Below, one piece after another: positions 26,152 to 34,700 of a stretch of 64,000 nt of DNA. The notes below the pieces were generated by a model. It did no database searches and was not told the origin of the DNA. It saw nothing but the letters and a program-made list of their open reading frames with translations. Position 1 is the stretch's first letter. The number at the start of each line of letters is the position of its first letter. The stretch comes from Paenibacillus xylanexedens (GTDB taxonomy: Bacteria > Bacillota > Bacilli > Paenibacillales > Paenibacillaceae): the NCBI RefSeq assembly GCF_007680605.1, contig NZ_VEIO01000006.1:167790-231789 (forward strand), in the 5' to 3' direction. Both the position numbers and the translations under genes were made by a program.

Positions 26152-26441
26152 TATATATCCCTCCCGGTCTTGCAGTAAGCCGTCCAATTAGGACGGGATG
26201 TACTCATTTTATACGTTTTATAAAGGCCTCACAAGGGCAACCTGATAAAATGCTGCTTTCCACCAGTTTTACCTAAACCAACATTGTTTCTTCATCACTA
26301 AAGCCCTGCCTTTTGGAAACTTTGTTTCGGCTTGCCTACAGCCATGCTACCCGGCAACACTGTTTCTGTAGACCCACACGGCCTGCATTTGGTACTATGG
26401 AAAAACTAGTTATTGGAATCGTGAAAAGGAGTGTCGTCCCC

Positions 26442-27326
26442 TTGAACGCTTATGAAGAAATACGTAAAGGAGAGCGGGGAGCCTGGATCAGCATCGCGGC
26501 GTACCTCGTTTTGTCTGCATTTAAGCTGATTTGTGGGTATCTGTTTGCTTCCAGTGCTCTGGTTGCAGACGGTATCAATAATGCTACGGATATTGTAGCA
26601 TCTGTGGCAGTATTAGTTGGCCTGCGCATATCGCAAAAGCCGCCGGATTCGGATCACGCCTATGGCCATTTTCGGGCTGAAACGATCGCGGCATTACTTG
26701 CCTCATTTATTATGGCGGTTGTAGGACTTCAAGTATTGGTTGAGGCGGTTCGATCCTGGTATGCTGGCGATTACACTGCTCCGAACCTATGGGCGGCCGG
26801 CGTAGCTTCGATCTGTGCTGTGGTTATGCTGGGGGTGTACCGCTACAACTCGCGTCTAGCCCAAAAAATTAATAGCCAGGCTTTGCATGCGGCGGCTAAA
26901 GATAATCGTTCCGATGCCTGGGTGAGTATCGGTGCTGCCGTTGGCATCGTTGGTTCACAATTCGGACTTCCTTGGCTGGATAAAGTAGCTGCTATCCTGG
27001 TAGGTCTGCTGATTTGTAAAACAGCGTGGGAAATTTTCCGTGATTCGACTCATCTGCTTACCGATGGCTTTGATCAAAAGCAATTGACGGATCTAAGATC
27101 TGCCGTTGCCCGGGTTCCTGGTGTAGAAACGATCAAGGATGTGAAGGCGAGAGTACATGGTAGCCATGTTCTGGTAGATGTGGTCATTGAAGTGGACGGG
27201 GGATTAACACTGGTAGAAGGTCATGAAATCTGTAATCAGGTGGAGTCACGACTGAAACGCTCGCATAACATTATGCACGTTCATGTACATGTTGAGCCTC
27301 GATCTGAAGAGATACACCTGTCATAA
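26442..27326 (+). CDS. Cation diffusion facilitator (CDF) transporter
   Basis: A 294-residue membrane protein with about six helices and a cytoplasmic C-terminal domain, exporting a divalent metal such as manganese, zinc or iron in exchange for protons. Metal-site motifs are ADGINNATD in helix 2, the histidine-containing SDHAYGHFRAE after it, and AKDNRSDAWVS in helix 5. The C-terminal part (about 205-290) shows the usual RVPGVETIKDVKARVHGSHVLVDVVIEV ferredoxin-like dimer fold, which is split here for length. The DxxxD form resembles manganese exporters MneP/MneS, but metal choice is not certain. TTG 26442 follows AAAGGAG at 26425-26431; the open frame upstream to 26313 lacks a ribosome site. 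Confidence 0.86.
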   Translation: MNAYEEIRKGERGAWISIAAYLVLSAFKLICGYLFASSALVADGINNATDIVASVAVLVGLRISQKPPDSDHAYGHFRAETIAALLASFIMAVVGLQVLVEAVRSWYAGDYTAPNLWAAGVASICAVVMLGVYRYNSRLAQKINSQALHAAAKDNRSDAWVSIGAAVGIVGSQFGLPWLDKVAAILVGLLICKTAWEIFRDSTHLLTDGFDQKQLTDLRSAVARVPGVETIKDVKARVHGSHVLVDVVIEVDGGLTLVEGHEICNQVESRLKRSHNIMHVHVHVEPRSEEIHLS

Positions 27327-27366
27327 ATCGCTTGAAGCAGGAGTTTTCACAAAATAGATATATCAA

Positions 27367-27404
27367 AAAGAGGACAGACGCGAGTGTGGCGTACTGTCCT
27401 CTTT
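27367..27404. terminator. Bidirectional hairpin between CDF gene and exported SH3-like gene
   Basis: AAAGAGGACAG and CTGTCCTCTTT form an 11-base stem around a GC-rich loop. The minus strand ends in TTTTT, so it mainly terminates the minus-strand gene. Confidence 0.8.
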
Positions 27405-27431
27405 ACTTATGTTAGAAACGATTATACGATA

Positions 27432-27950
27432 TTATTGAATCGCAACGTGAATCCAGGCTTTACCTTTCCAAGTGTATACTTGGACCCATTCGCCGCCGTC
27501 GAATCCGTCAACAATTTCACCTGTTGTATCAACGACTTGCGCGCTCAGAGCACCGATCGGTTTACCGTTTGGTGCATCATAGAACCATGTGCGTTCCAGC
27601 AAGTTGAGCAACATGGTTGGCATCAGAACTTCGTCACCCGGTTTTACAATTGGCTCGTCGAACATTTTGTCATTTGTTGTGGATGGTGTCTCTGTTGTTG
27701 TTGAAGTGCCTTGAGTGCCTGTGGAATCAACGGTTGTGCCTGTCACAGTTTCTGCTTTACCTTCAACGGTCTCAACAGCAGGTTTGTTTACTTCTACAGC
27801 AGGCGTTGTTGTTGCTGGTGTAGTCGTTGTTGCTTCAGTACCGGAAGTTGTTGGTGTTACCGTGCCGGTAACCGCTTCCTCAGCACCTGCAGCGGCAGCC
27901 ATGGAACCCATCAATGTTAAAGCAGCGGCAAAACTTACGATTTTTTTCAT
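27432..27950 (-). CDS. Exported SH3-like domain protein with Thr-rich linker
   Basis: A 172-residue secreted protein. Residues 1-23 form a signal peptide (MKKIVSFAAALTLMGS, cleavage near AGAEE). Residues 25 to about 100 are a low-complexity linker of Thr, Ser, Val and Glu, as in cell-wall-spanning segments. The last 70 residues (PTMLLNLLERTWFYDAPNG, GEWVQVYTWKGKAWIHV) look like a bacterial SH3-type domain, which often binds peptidoglycan. No catalytic domain is present, so a structural or binding role is likely. A GGAGGA ribosome site precedes ATG 27950. Confidence 0.78.
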   Translation of the reverse strand: MKKIVSFAAALTLMGSMAAAAGAEEAVTGTVTPTTSGTEATTTTPATTTPAVEVNKPAVETVEGKAETVTGTTVDSTGTQGTSTTTETPSTTNDKMFDEPIVKPGDEVLMPTMLLNLLERTWFYDAPNGKPIGALSAQVVDTTGEIVDGFDGGEWVQVYTWKGKAWIHVAIQ

Positions 27951-28253
27951 TTGTTTTTCCTCCTCGGTTAAATATGTAGTTTTTGGTGTCCTGTGTTAAA
28001 AGTAACCAAGCAAGCTCACCTATGAATCACAAATTATAACAATTTTTTCTTGGTTCCTCCAGAGTCAACTGGCGCATATGTGGGTATATAGAAAGCCTGT
28101 AAAAATCAGACTTACGAGGCATGAAATCGGGCTGACCATATCATTAAAGTCCTGTTTTTGAGAACTCTTCGGCGGTGTTTTCTGGAATAAAGCAGAAGGG
28201 AGTGTAATACATAAATATAGAAAAATAGGTAGGTCTACCTGTCCTGGAACGCA
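27951..28253. other. Gap between SH3-like gene and DUF1328 gene
   Basis: Non-coding as far as can be seen. A minus-strand TATAAT lies near 28035 and could be part of the promoter for the SH3-like gene, but no matching -35 is at the right distance. No known RNA motif was recognised. Confidence 0.4.
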
Positions 28254-28290
28254 CAAAAGCCGACATGCCTGGAGGCATCATCGGCTTTCG
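28254..28290 (-). terminator. Terminator of DUF1328 gene
   Basis: On the minus strand AAAGCCGATGATGCC pairs with GGCATGTCGGCTTTT, ending in TTTTG. Confidence 0.8.
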
Positions 28291-28325
28291 TATGTAATGC
28301 AATCATCAGATTCAGACATCCACAT

Positions 28326-28490
28326 TTATCGCATTCGGCTTCGTCCCGTAATAAGGGAAATGACAAAGAGTACAACAAAGATGAAGAACAATACTTTGGC
28401 AATGGAGGCAGCTGCTTCAACAATTCCGAAGAACCCGAAGATTCCGGCAACCAGAGCGATAATCAGAAAAATGACAGACCATTTTAACAT
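28326..28490 (-). CDS. DUF1328-family small membrane protein (YtjA-like)
   Basis: A 54-residue protein of two hydrophobic helices: LKWSVIFLIIALVAGIFGF and, after GIVEAAASIAK, VLFFIFVVLFVISLI, ending in a basic tail GRSRMR. This pattern, including the FGF and GIA-type middle, is that of the DUF1328/YtjA family of small inner-membrane proteins often linked to stress responses. AAAGGATG precedes ATG 28490. A SigB-like promoter lies 70-96 bases upstream (28561-28586) and a terminator follows. Molecular function is unknown. Confidence 0.85.
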   Translation of the reverse strand: MLKWSVIFLIIALVAGIFGFFGIVEAAASIAKVLFFIFVVLFVISLITGRSRMR

Positions 28491-28560
28491 GAGAATTCAT
28501 CCTTTCGTGTTATAGTTTGTGGCGTGAGTAGAGTGTCTCACTGCCCTGTGTAGTCTAACC

Positions 28561-28586
28561 TTAACCGAGGTCAAATGACTTGAAAC
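28561..28586 (-). promoter_or_regulatory. Candidate SigB promoter of the DUF1328 gene
   Basis: On the minus strand GTTTCA (28586-28581), 14 bases, then GGTTAA (28566-28561). It fits the SigB pattern GTTTaa-N12 to 15-GGGTAT and shares its spacing with the other sites in this window. Confidence 0.65.
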
Positions 28587-28635
28587 ATGGTGTTTTTTTC
28601 TTCTTCTATACGTCGCTGGAGGGACAATTTTCTTT

Positions 28636-28661
28636 GTTTCGCCCGGTAAAGCCTCGGGTAA
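28636..28661 (+). promoter_or_regulatory. Candidate SigB promoter of the YtxG-like gene
   Basis: GTTTCG, 14 bases, GGGTAA, 50 bases before the start at 28711. It is divergent from the site at 28561-28586 and only 50 bases away from it. Confidence 0.65.
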
Positions 28662-28710
28662 CTATAGCAATAACAAAACCGAACGCAACCATGGAAAGAG
28701 AGGTTCTTTT

Positions 28711-29220
28711 ATGATCTATCAACTGAGCGTGGCCCTAATTGCAGTGGCATTTGCTGTACTGGTTTTCTTTTTGATTCGCACATTAAAATCTGCCCAGAGC
28801 TCACTGGACAATGTTTCTCAGACATTGCAGGAAGTGCAGAAAACGATTGATGAACTCAGTTATGAAGTAAAACAGACAGTACGACATGCCAATGACATTA
28901 CGGCTGATGTGCAACACAAAATGAAGAAGATTGACCCGGTAATGGAATCCGTTGAGAATTTGGGAGAAGTTCTAAGTGAAGTAACGGCGGCTGCCAAGCA
29001 GGTGTCCACTACACTGATGACTCGATTTCAGAATAGACCATCCAAAGCAGAAGCAGGCAAACCGTCTCAATCCAATCAGGTAACAGCTCCACCTGCGACG
29101 CCCGCGGAGCGTACCGTGCAATCTTATGAAGCTACATATCAGGATAAAACAAAGGGCGGGAAGAACTGGATGAATTATGTTGATCTTGCCGCTAATGTGT
29201 GGCAACGGATGCGTAAATAA
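28711..29220 (+). CDS. DUF948 (YtxG-like) membrane protein
   Basis: A 169-residue protein with one N-terminal helix (LSVALIAVAFAVLVFFLI) and a long coiled coil behind it: SAQSSLDNVSQTLQEVQKT, then DELSYEVKQTVRHANDITAD with regular heptads up to about residue 110. A Pro/Ala/Thr-rich segment and a short C-terminal helix (WMNYVDLAANVWQRMRK) follow. This is the layout of YtxG-like DUF948 proteins, general-stress proteins of Bacillus often encoded with YtxH. ATG 28711 follows AAGAGAGG. The upstream SigB-like site suggests stress induction. Function at the membrane is not known. Confidence 0.8.
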   Translation: MIYQLSVALIAVAFAVLVFFLIRTLKSAQSSLDNVSQTLQEVQKTIDELSYEVKQTVRHANDITADVQHKMKKIDPVMESVENLGEVLSEVTAAAKQVSTTLMTRFQNRPSKAEAGKPSQSNQVTAPPATPAERTVQSYEATYQDKTKGGKNWMNYVDLAANVWQRMRK

Positions 29221-29288
29221 CGTGACTGCTTTCTGAAAATTGGTGAAGCCTTCAGGGCGGTGATGAACTTGATGAAAGGGTGAGAATC

Positions 29289-29825
29289 ATGATGAAACTA
29301 CTGCTAGTGACTATGTTTAGCGTAATTTCTCCCTTTTCCGTTCAACCGGCAGCAACACCAGCTGCTCATGACATGCAATGGACGGTAATGGAGGAACAGG
29401 AGCCAGAGATGACTTTGGCTATGGATCGTTCCGGGACGTTCGAGCAGTTTCGGACTCTGAATGGCGTTTCACTGGAGGATGGAAAGCATGAATTATTTGC
29501 CAAGTTAGGTCAGCCAGTTGCCGTCAAAGAAGATCCTTATATGGGATGTCCGGAATATCATTTCCGTCATGTGAATGTGGGGATATGTGAAGACACGGAC
29601 ATGATTCAGTTCATCCGTGTGGATGGCTCGCATGACTACTTGAACTTGAATGGGAAGTCTGTCCCAATGCATATGGATGCTATTCATCAAATCTTGGGCG
29701 AGCCTTACGCTGTTGCTGAAGATGGCGAGGTATTTCTTCGTGGTCATTACGCGATCAAAGTATATATGAAATCAGGCTCTAACCAGATTGATGCTGTTGA
29801 CTTTTTCGACGATACGGTTTCCTGA
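29289..29825 (+). CDS. Putative exported protein of unknown function
   Basis: A 178-residue protein with a signal-like N-terminus (MMKLLLVTMFSVISPFSV, cleavage possibly near AATPAAHD). The mature part contains two related segments, GVSLEDGKHELFAKLGQPVA (about residue 60) and SVPMHMDAIHQILGEPYAVA (about 120), each followed by a beta strand. These look like a repeated small module, similar in shape to SmpA/BamE-like or PepSY-like folds in which a helix followed by LGxP occurs, but this is not secure. AAAGGG precedes ATG 29289. It lies between two likely SigB-dependent genes without its own clear promoter and may be transcribed with the YtxG-like gene. Confidence 0.65.
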   Translation: MMKLLLVTMFSVISPFSVQPAATPAAHDMQWTVMEEQEPEMTLAMDRSGTFEQFRTLNGVSLEDGKHELFAKLGQPVAVKEDPYMGCPEYHFRHVNVGICEDTDMIQFIRVDGSHDYLNLNGKSVPMHMDAIHQILGEPYAVAEDGEVFLRGHYAIKVYMKSGSNQIDAVDFFDDTVS

Positions 29826-29843
29826 GATTCTGATCCAGCCTAC

Positions 29844-29869
29844 GTTTCAACGTAAAATAGTATGGTTAT
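29844..29869 (+). promoter_or_regulatory. Candidate SigB promoter of the YflT-like gene
   Basis: GTTTCA, 14 bases, GGTTAT, 50 bases before ATG 29919. Same spacing as the other candidate SigB sites here. Confidence 0.65.
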
Positions 29870-29918
29870 ATACTATAAGAGCGCGATAAAGAAGATTAAT
29901 CAGAGGAGAGTGGAAACG

Positions 29919-30263
29919 ATGAATTCAACCAACGCACAGGCGTATGCCAAAGTGGTAGAAAACGGAGTTCAAGCAGTAGAAGCGGTGAAAGAGTTGCAGA
30001 CTACTGGATACTTAGCTGATCATATCTTCGTTCTGGCCCATGAGAAGGATCGTACAGATCGCATTGCAGATACCGCAGATGCTAACGAGATTGGCATCAA
30101 GGAGGAAGGTTTATTTGATTCCATGGCGAATCTGTTCCGTTCACGCGGTGACGAACTTCGAGCCAAAATCGTATCGATGGGTTTTACCGAAGCCGAGGCT
30201 GATTTCTATGAAAGTGAATTGGATAAAGGCAAGGTACTGATCATTGCCAAAAAGAAAGACTAA
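29919..30263 (+). CDS. General stress protein 17M-like (YflT) protein
   Basis: A 114-residue cytosolic protein resembling the YflT/general stress protein 17M domain. The N-terminus AKVVENGVQAVEAVKELQ and the following beta strand DHIFVLAHEKDRTDRIAD are the recognisable parts; then a helical middle (FDSMANLFRSRGDELRAKI) and a final LDKGKVLIIAKK strand. In Bacillus subtilis yflT belongs to the SigB regulon, and here a SigB-like promoter lies directly upstream. AGAGGAGAG precedes ATG 29919. A very strong terminator follows. Biochemical role unknown. Confidence 0.8.
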   Translation: MNSTNAQAYAKVVENGVQAVEAVKELQTTGYLADHIFVLAHEKDRTDRIADTADANEIGIKEEGLFDSMANLFRSRGDELRAKIVSMGFTEAEADFYESELDKGKVLIIAKKKD

Positions 30264-30332
30264 TATGTACATCCTGAACGCAGGAGTGTTATATCAAATA
30301 GTGCCCTGCGGTGAACCGGGACAGACTTAATC

Positions 30333-30382
30333 AAAAACATAGATAAGGAATGGGGGAAACCCCATTCCTTATCTATGTTTTT
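30333..30382. terminator. Strong terminator with a perfect 22-23 bp stem
   Basis: AAAAACATAGATAAGGAATG pairs without mismatch with its reverse complement around GGGGGAAACCCC. Both strands end in a T-run. It separates the YflT-like gene from the sigB-cluster genes. Confidence 0.92.
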
Positions 30383-30626
30383 GCAAGTTCTGCCTCAGTA
30401 ATGGGCCAGGCACCTGGTATAAACCGTTGCAAAAACCATAAAATCAAGGGAAAGCTACCTCTAATGGTTTGATTTGCTGATAGTCATTTTCTGGATTTAT
30501 CATTATAGTTAGACTAGGAATTGTTATGTCTACTGCCCGCTCTGGATGCGAAATATGTATAAATAAGGTTGTTCGTTGAATAGATAACTATCGACAAACC
30601 CGGACGCCAAAGATAAGGAGATAGAA
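30383..30626. other. Leader region of the SigB signalling cluster
   Basis: About 240 bases without a gene. AAACCAT near 30435 and ATGGTTT near 30465 could form a loose hairpin. I find no SigB-like or strong SigA-like promoter, so the start of transcription for 30627 onward is undetermined. Confidence 0.4.
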
Positions 30627-31796
30627 ATGAGAATACTTATTGTTGACGATAATCCGACGAATGTCATTATCATTCGAGAAATTTTGAAAAAAGAAAATTA
30701 CCGCGATATTGTGACAGCAAGCTCAGCTATGGAGATGTTCGAAGTATTGGGAATTGGTGAAGATCACAGCGAACTGCGTCCAAAGCACTCGGATATTGAC
30801 CTGATCTTGTTAGATATGATGATGCCGGAGATGGATGGCATCGAAGCATGCAGTATTGTACAGAAATATGAAAATCTGAAAGATATCCCGATTATTATGG
30901 TAACGGCTATTGGTGATTCCAAGAAGCTGGCCGAAGCGCTCGATGCAGGTGCATCGGATTATGTAACGAAGCCGATTAACAAAGTGGAATTGATGGCCCG
31001 AATCCGGCTAGCCTTGCGTCTGAAACAGGAGAAAGACTGGCACAAGGAGCGTGACCAGCGGATTCAGGATGAGCTTAAACTGGCGGCGATGGTGCAAAGC
31101 GCCGTGCTGAGTCATGCCATCGAAGATCCGTTATTTCAGGTACATGCCATCTATAAACCGTCCTTTGAGCTGGCAGGTGATCTTTACTCCTGGTTCCCGC
31201 TTGGAGAGGGGCGATATGGGGTTTTGCTACTGGACATGATGGGGCATGGCATATCTTCATCCCTGTTTACGATGTTTATCGCATCTGTGCTTAAGGATAC
31301 AGTGACGACATATGTAGACCCGGAGAAGGTCATTCAGGAGTTAAACCGTCGCTTTAACCAGTTGCATCTGGGCAAACAACTGGTGCAATACTACTTTACC
31401 GCGATCTATTTAGTCGTAGACACGCGTATGAAACGGATCGATTATGTCAATGCAGGGCATCCTCCAGCTCTGTTTTTCCGTAGTGACGGCAGTGTAACTT
31501 CATTTGACAGCGTATGCTACCCGGTGGGTTTGTTCGACAAAATGGATATTGAACCGCAGACCATTCATTACGAAGGCGATGGACATATTGCGATGTATAC
31601 GGATGGCTTGCTTGAAGCCGTTCAGGGCGATCAGGAGCAACAGTTGGAATTTTTGAAAGAGCAATTAAGAGGCTCCCATGCATGGAATGAAGAGGCGATG
31701 CAGGAATTGTTCTTCGATGATGAATTGAATCCGGAACGGGACGATGATAAGTGTCTCGTGTGGATTACGCTAGATAAAGGGGCGGTAACGGAATGA
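30627..31796 (+). CDS. Fused response regulator / PP2C phosphatase (RsbY-like)
   Basis: A 389-residue protein. Residues 1-125 are a receiver: acidic pair in ILIVDDNPTN, phosphoacceptor Asp in LILLDMMMPEMDG (about residue 71) and Lys in DYVTKPIN. After a helical linker, residues about 165-385 are a SpoIIE/RsbU-type PP2C phosphatase with FELAGDLYSWF, YGVLLLDMMGHGISSSLF, YVNAGHPPALFF, MYTDGLLEA and DDKCLVW, which hold the metal-binding aspartates. Such proteins dephosphorylate an RsbV-type antagonist. The same architecture is RsbY in the Bacillus cereus group, where a hybrid kinase controls it. Here the kinase gene follows, overlapping by four bases, and rsbV-rsbW-sigB lie downstream. AAGGAGATAG precedes ATG 30627. 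Confidence 0.9.
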   Translation: MRILIVDDNPTNVIIIREILKKENYRDIVTASSAMEMFEVLGIGEDHSELRPKHSDIDLILLDMMMPEMDGIEACSIVQKYENLKDIPIIMVTAIGDSKKLAEALDAGASDYVTKPINKVELMARIRLALRLKQEKDWHKERDQRIQDELKLAAMVQSAVLSHAIEDPLFQVHAIYKPSFELAGDLYSWFPLGEGRYGVLLLDMMGHGISSSLFTMFIASVLKDTVTTYVDPEKVIQELNRRFNQLHLGKQLVQYYFTAIYLVVDTRMKRIDYVNAGHPPALFFRSDGSVTSFDSVCYPVGLFDKMDIEPQTIHYEGDGHIAMYTDGLLEAVQGDQEQQLEFLKEQLRGSHAWNEEAMQELFFDDELNPERDDDKCLVWITLDKGAVTE

Positions 31797-34700
31797 AAAT
31801 CAGAAATAAACTGCTGATTGGTTTTACCGCCTTGATGGCCATTATGATTGCTCTTACTTTTGTAAGCTATGAGCGGCTTAACAGCAGTAATAAACAGATC
31901 GACCAGATGTATCAGGAACGTTATCTTAAGGTGCGATTTACTTCCGCGGCGCGTGGGGAAGTCAATGATATTGCCAAAGTAGTAGCTAACTTGTTGTTAA
32001 ACCCGAGCAATTCGGTCAGTGCGACAGAAGCAGATCTGAAGGAAATGAAGGAAAAAGGTGTCGGTTATCTGGAAGAGGTAAGAGATCGCGCAGATACGGC
32101 TACGGAGCATCAACTCGTGGATCGTGTGAATAATGCCTGGGATGCTTACACGAATTATGCGACAAGAGTCATCAGTCTGATGTCCCAGAGCCGGGTGCAG
32201 GATGCGAACAACTATCGCAACTCTACGGGACTTGCCGTTCAGAAGGAAGCCGTAGATAGCCTGAATGCCCTATCTCGTTATCAGGATCAGGAGATTGATG
32301 CCGAGATCAAGAATGCGAATGCCGCATATACCAGAGCGGTTCAGATTACGGTCAGCATCATGGTCGCGGGATTACTGCTTGCCCTGGGAGTCATCCTGTG
32401 GGTGCTTCCTAGTATTACGCGTGGGTTGAATACAGTGTCGATGATGATTACAAGTTTTGGCAAAGGTCGCTATAAAACGATCCGCCGGATTCAAATCAAG
32501 TCCACGGATGAGATCGGTCAAATTGCCACCGTGTTCAAAGATGTGTCTAACGATCTGGAAGAGAAGCTGGAGATCGAGAAAGCCTATGTGCAGGCTCAGC
32601 AGGATCAGAACTGGATGAGTTCCAACATTGCGAGAGTGCCCGAACTTCTGCGGGGAATCGGCTCCATTCGTCAAATTTCCCAGATGTTTATCAGTGAATT
32701 TACACCTGTGCTCGGTGCGCAGCTGGGTGTAGTGTACTTGATCGACGAAGAGAAACATCCGGATGAGCTGAGACGTTACGGTTCATACGCTTTTGAAGAG
32801 AACGGCGAGCTTGGTAAAGAGGTGTATCGGATCGGGGAAGGTATGATCGGTCAGGCTGCCCTGGATATGAGTCCAATTGTACTGGATCATACACCTGACG
32901 AATATGTGAGCATTGGTTCTGCTTCGGGTTCTGCGCGAGCTGCAGGCATTATGATCTACCCGGTTGTGTTTGAAGACGAATTAATCGGTGTGGTAGAGCT
33001 GGCTTCCTTCGAAGGTTTTAACGAGATGCATAAGCAGTTGTTTGGTCAGTTAATTATGAATTTGGGTGTCATTCTTAATAACGTTCGGCGACGTCTTCGT
33101 GTGGAAGAGTTGCTGCGGGAGTCCCAGGCGCTTACGGAAGAGTTACAGGTGCAATCCGAGGAACTGCAGACACAGCAGGAAGAATTGCGCCGTTCCAATG
33201 AGAATCTGGAAGAACAGACGGATGCGCTTAAACGTTCGGAGGAGTTGCTACAGCGTCAGCAGGAGGAATTGGAACATTTTAATACCGAACTGATTGCCAA
33301 AACGCGTGCGCTTGAAGAACAGGTACGTGAAGTGGAAGAGAAAAATGATGAAATAGAGAAAACGAAGACACAATTGGAACAACAGGCGATGCAATTGTCG
33401 ATGACCAGTAAGTACAAGTCGGAATTTTTGGCCAATATGTCGCATGAACTTCGTACTCCGCTGAACAGTCTGCTCATATTGTCTCAGTTATTGTCGGAGA
33501 ACAAGGATGGCAATCTCAGCAGCAAACAGCAGGAATATGCACAAACCATTTATATGTCAGGTGCAGATTTGCTGAAGATGATTGATGAGATTCTCGATCT
33601 GTCTAAAGTAGACGCAGGCAAGATGGACATCAACTACGAAACCGTCCGATTGGATGAATTAACGGGCTTTGTCACCCAGAACTTTGGTCCGATGGCTAAC
33701 AAGAAGGAACTGGATCTAAATATTGATTTTGATAGCTCGCTTCCGGAATGGATTTATACAGACAGTCATCGGGTGAAACAAATTTTAAGAAACCTGTTGT
33801 CCAACGCATTCAAGTTTACAAACCGTGGCTCGGTGAGTCTGATTGCAAAGCGTATGAAGCCAGAGGAATTGCCGGGATATCTGAATACGAATCAGGAATA
33901 CCTTGGATTCAGCATCAAAGATACCGGCATTGGCATTCCATCTGACAAGACGGATCTGATCTTCGAAGCGTTCCAGCAGGTAGACGGCACAACCAGTCGT
34001 AAATACGGTGGTACGGGACTTGGTTTATCGATTAGCCGCGAATTGGCACGTCTGCTCGGTGGGGCTATACAGGTGGATTCCTCAGAAGGAGTGGGAAGCA
34101 CCTTTACCCTGTTCCTGCCTGATAATCATGAAGAGGCTGAATGGGCCGAGGAAGAAGCAGCAAGGGAAGCAGCGGTATCTTCAGAACAACAAGCGCTAGT
34201 GCCGGATATTCAGCCTGCCCGTTCTTCGCAACAATCCATTCTTGTCTCTGACCCGGAACGAACTCGTGTGGCTGAATTATCGCCTGCTCGTAGTGCAGAG
34301 CTGACACGCATAGAAGACGATGCTAATGCCATCGTAGAAGGTGACAAAACGTTGCTGATCATCGAAGATGATGTAAAGTTTGCCCACATTCTGATGGATA
34401 TGGCGAGAGGCCGGGGCTTCAAGGCATTGGTTGCTCTTCAGGGAGATACGGGGCTGGAGATGGCCCGTGAATACTTGCCTGACGCAATCATTCTGGATAT
34501 CCAGCTGCCTGTGATGGATGGTTGGACGATTTTGGGCGAGCTAAAGAGTAGCTCCGTAACACGTCACATCCCGGTGCATGTCATTTCGGTTGTGGATGAT
34601 ATGAAACAAGGGTTGATGATGGGGGCCATCGCATATCTGAAAAAGCCATCCAGCAAAGATTCGCTGGATAAAGCATTCTCCCATATCGAATCCTATACGG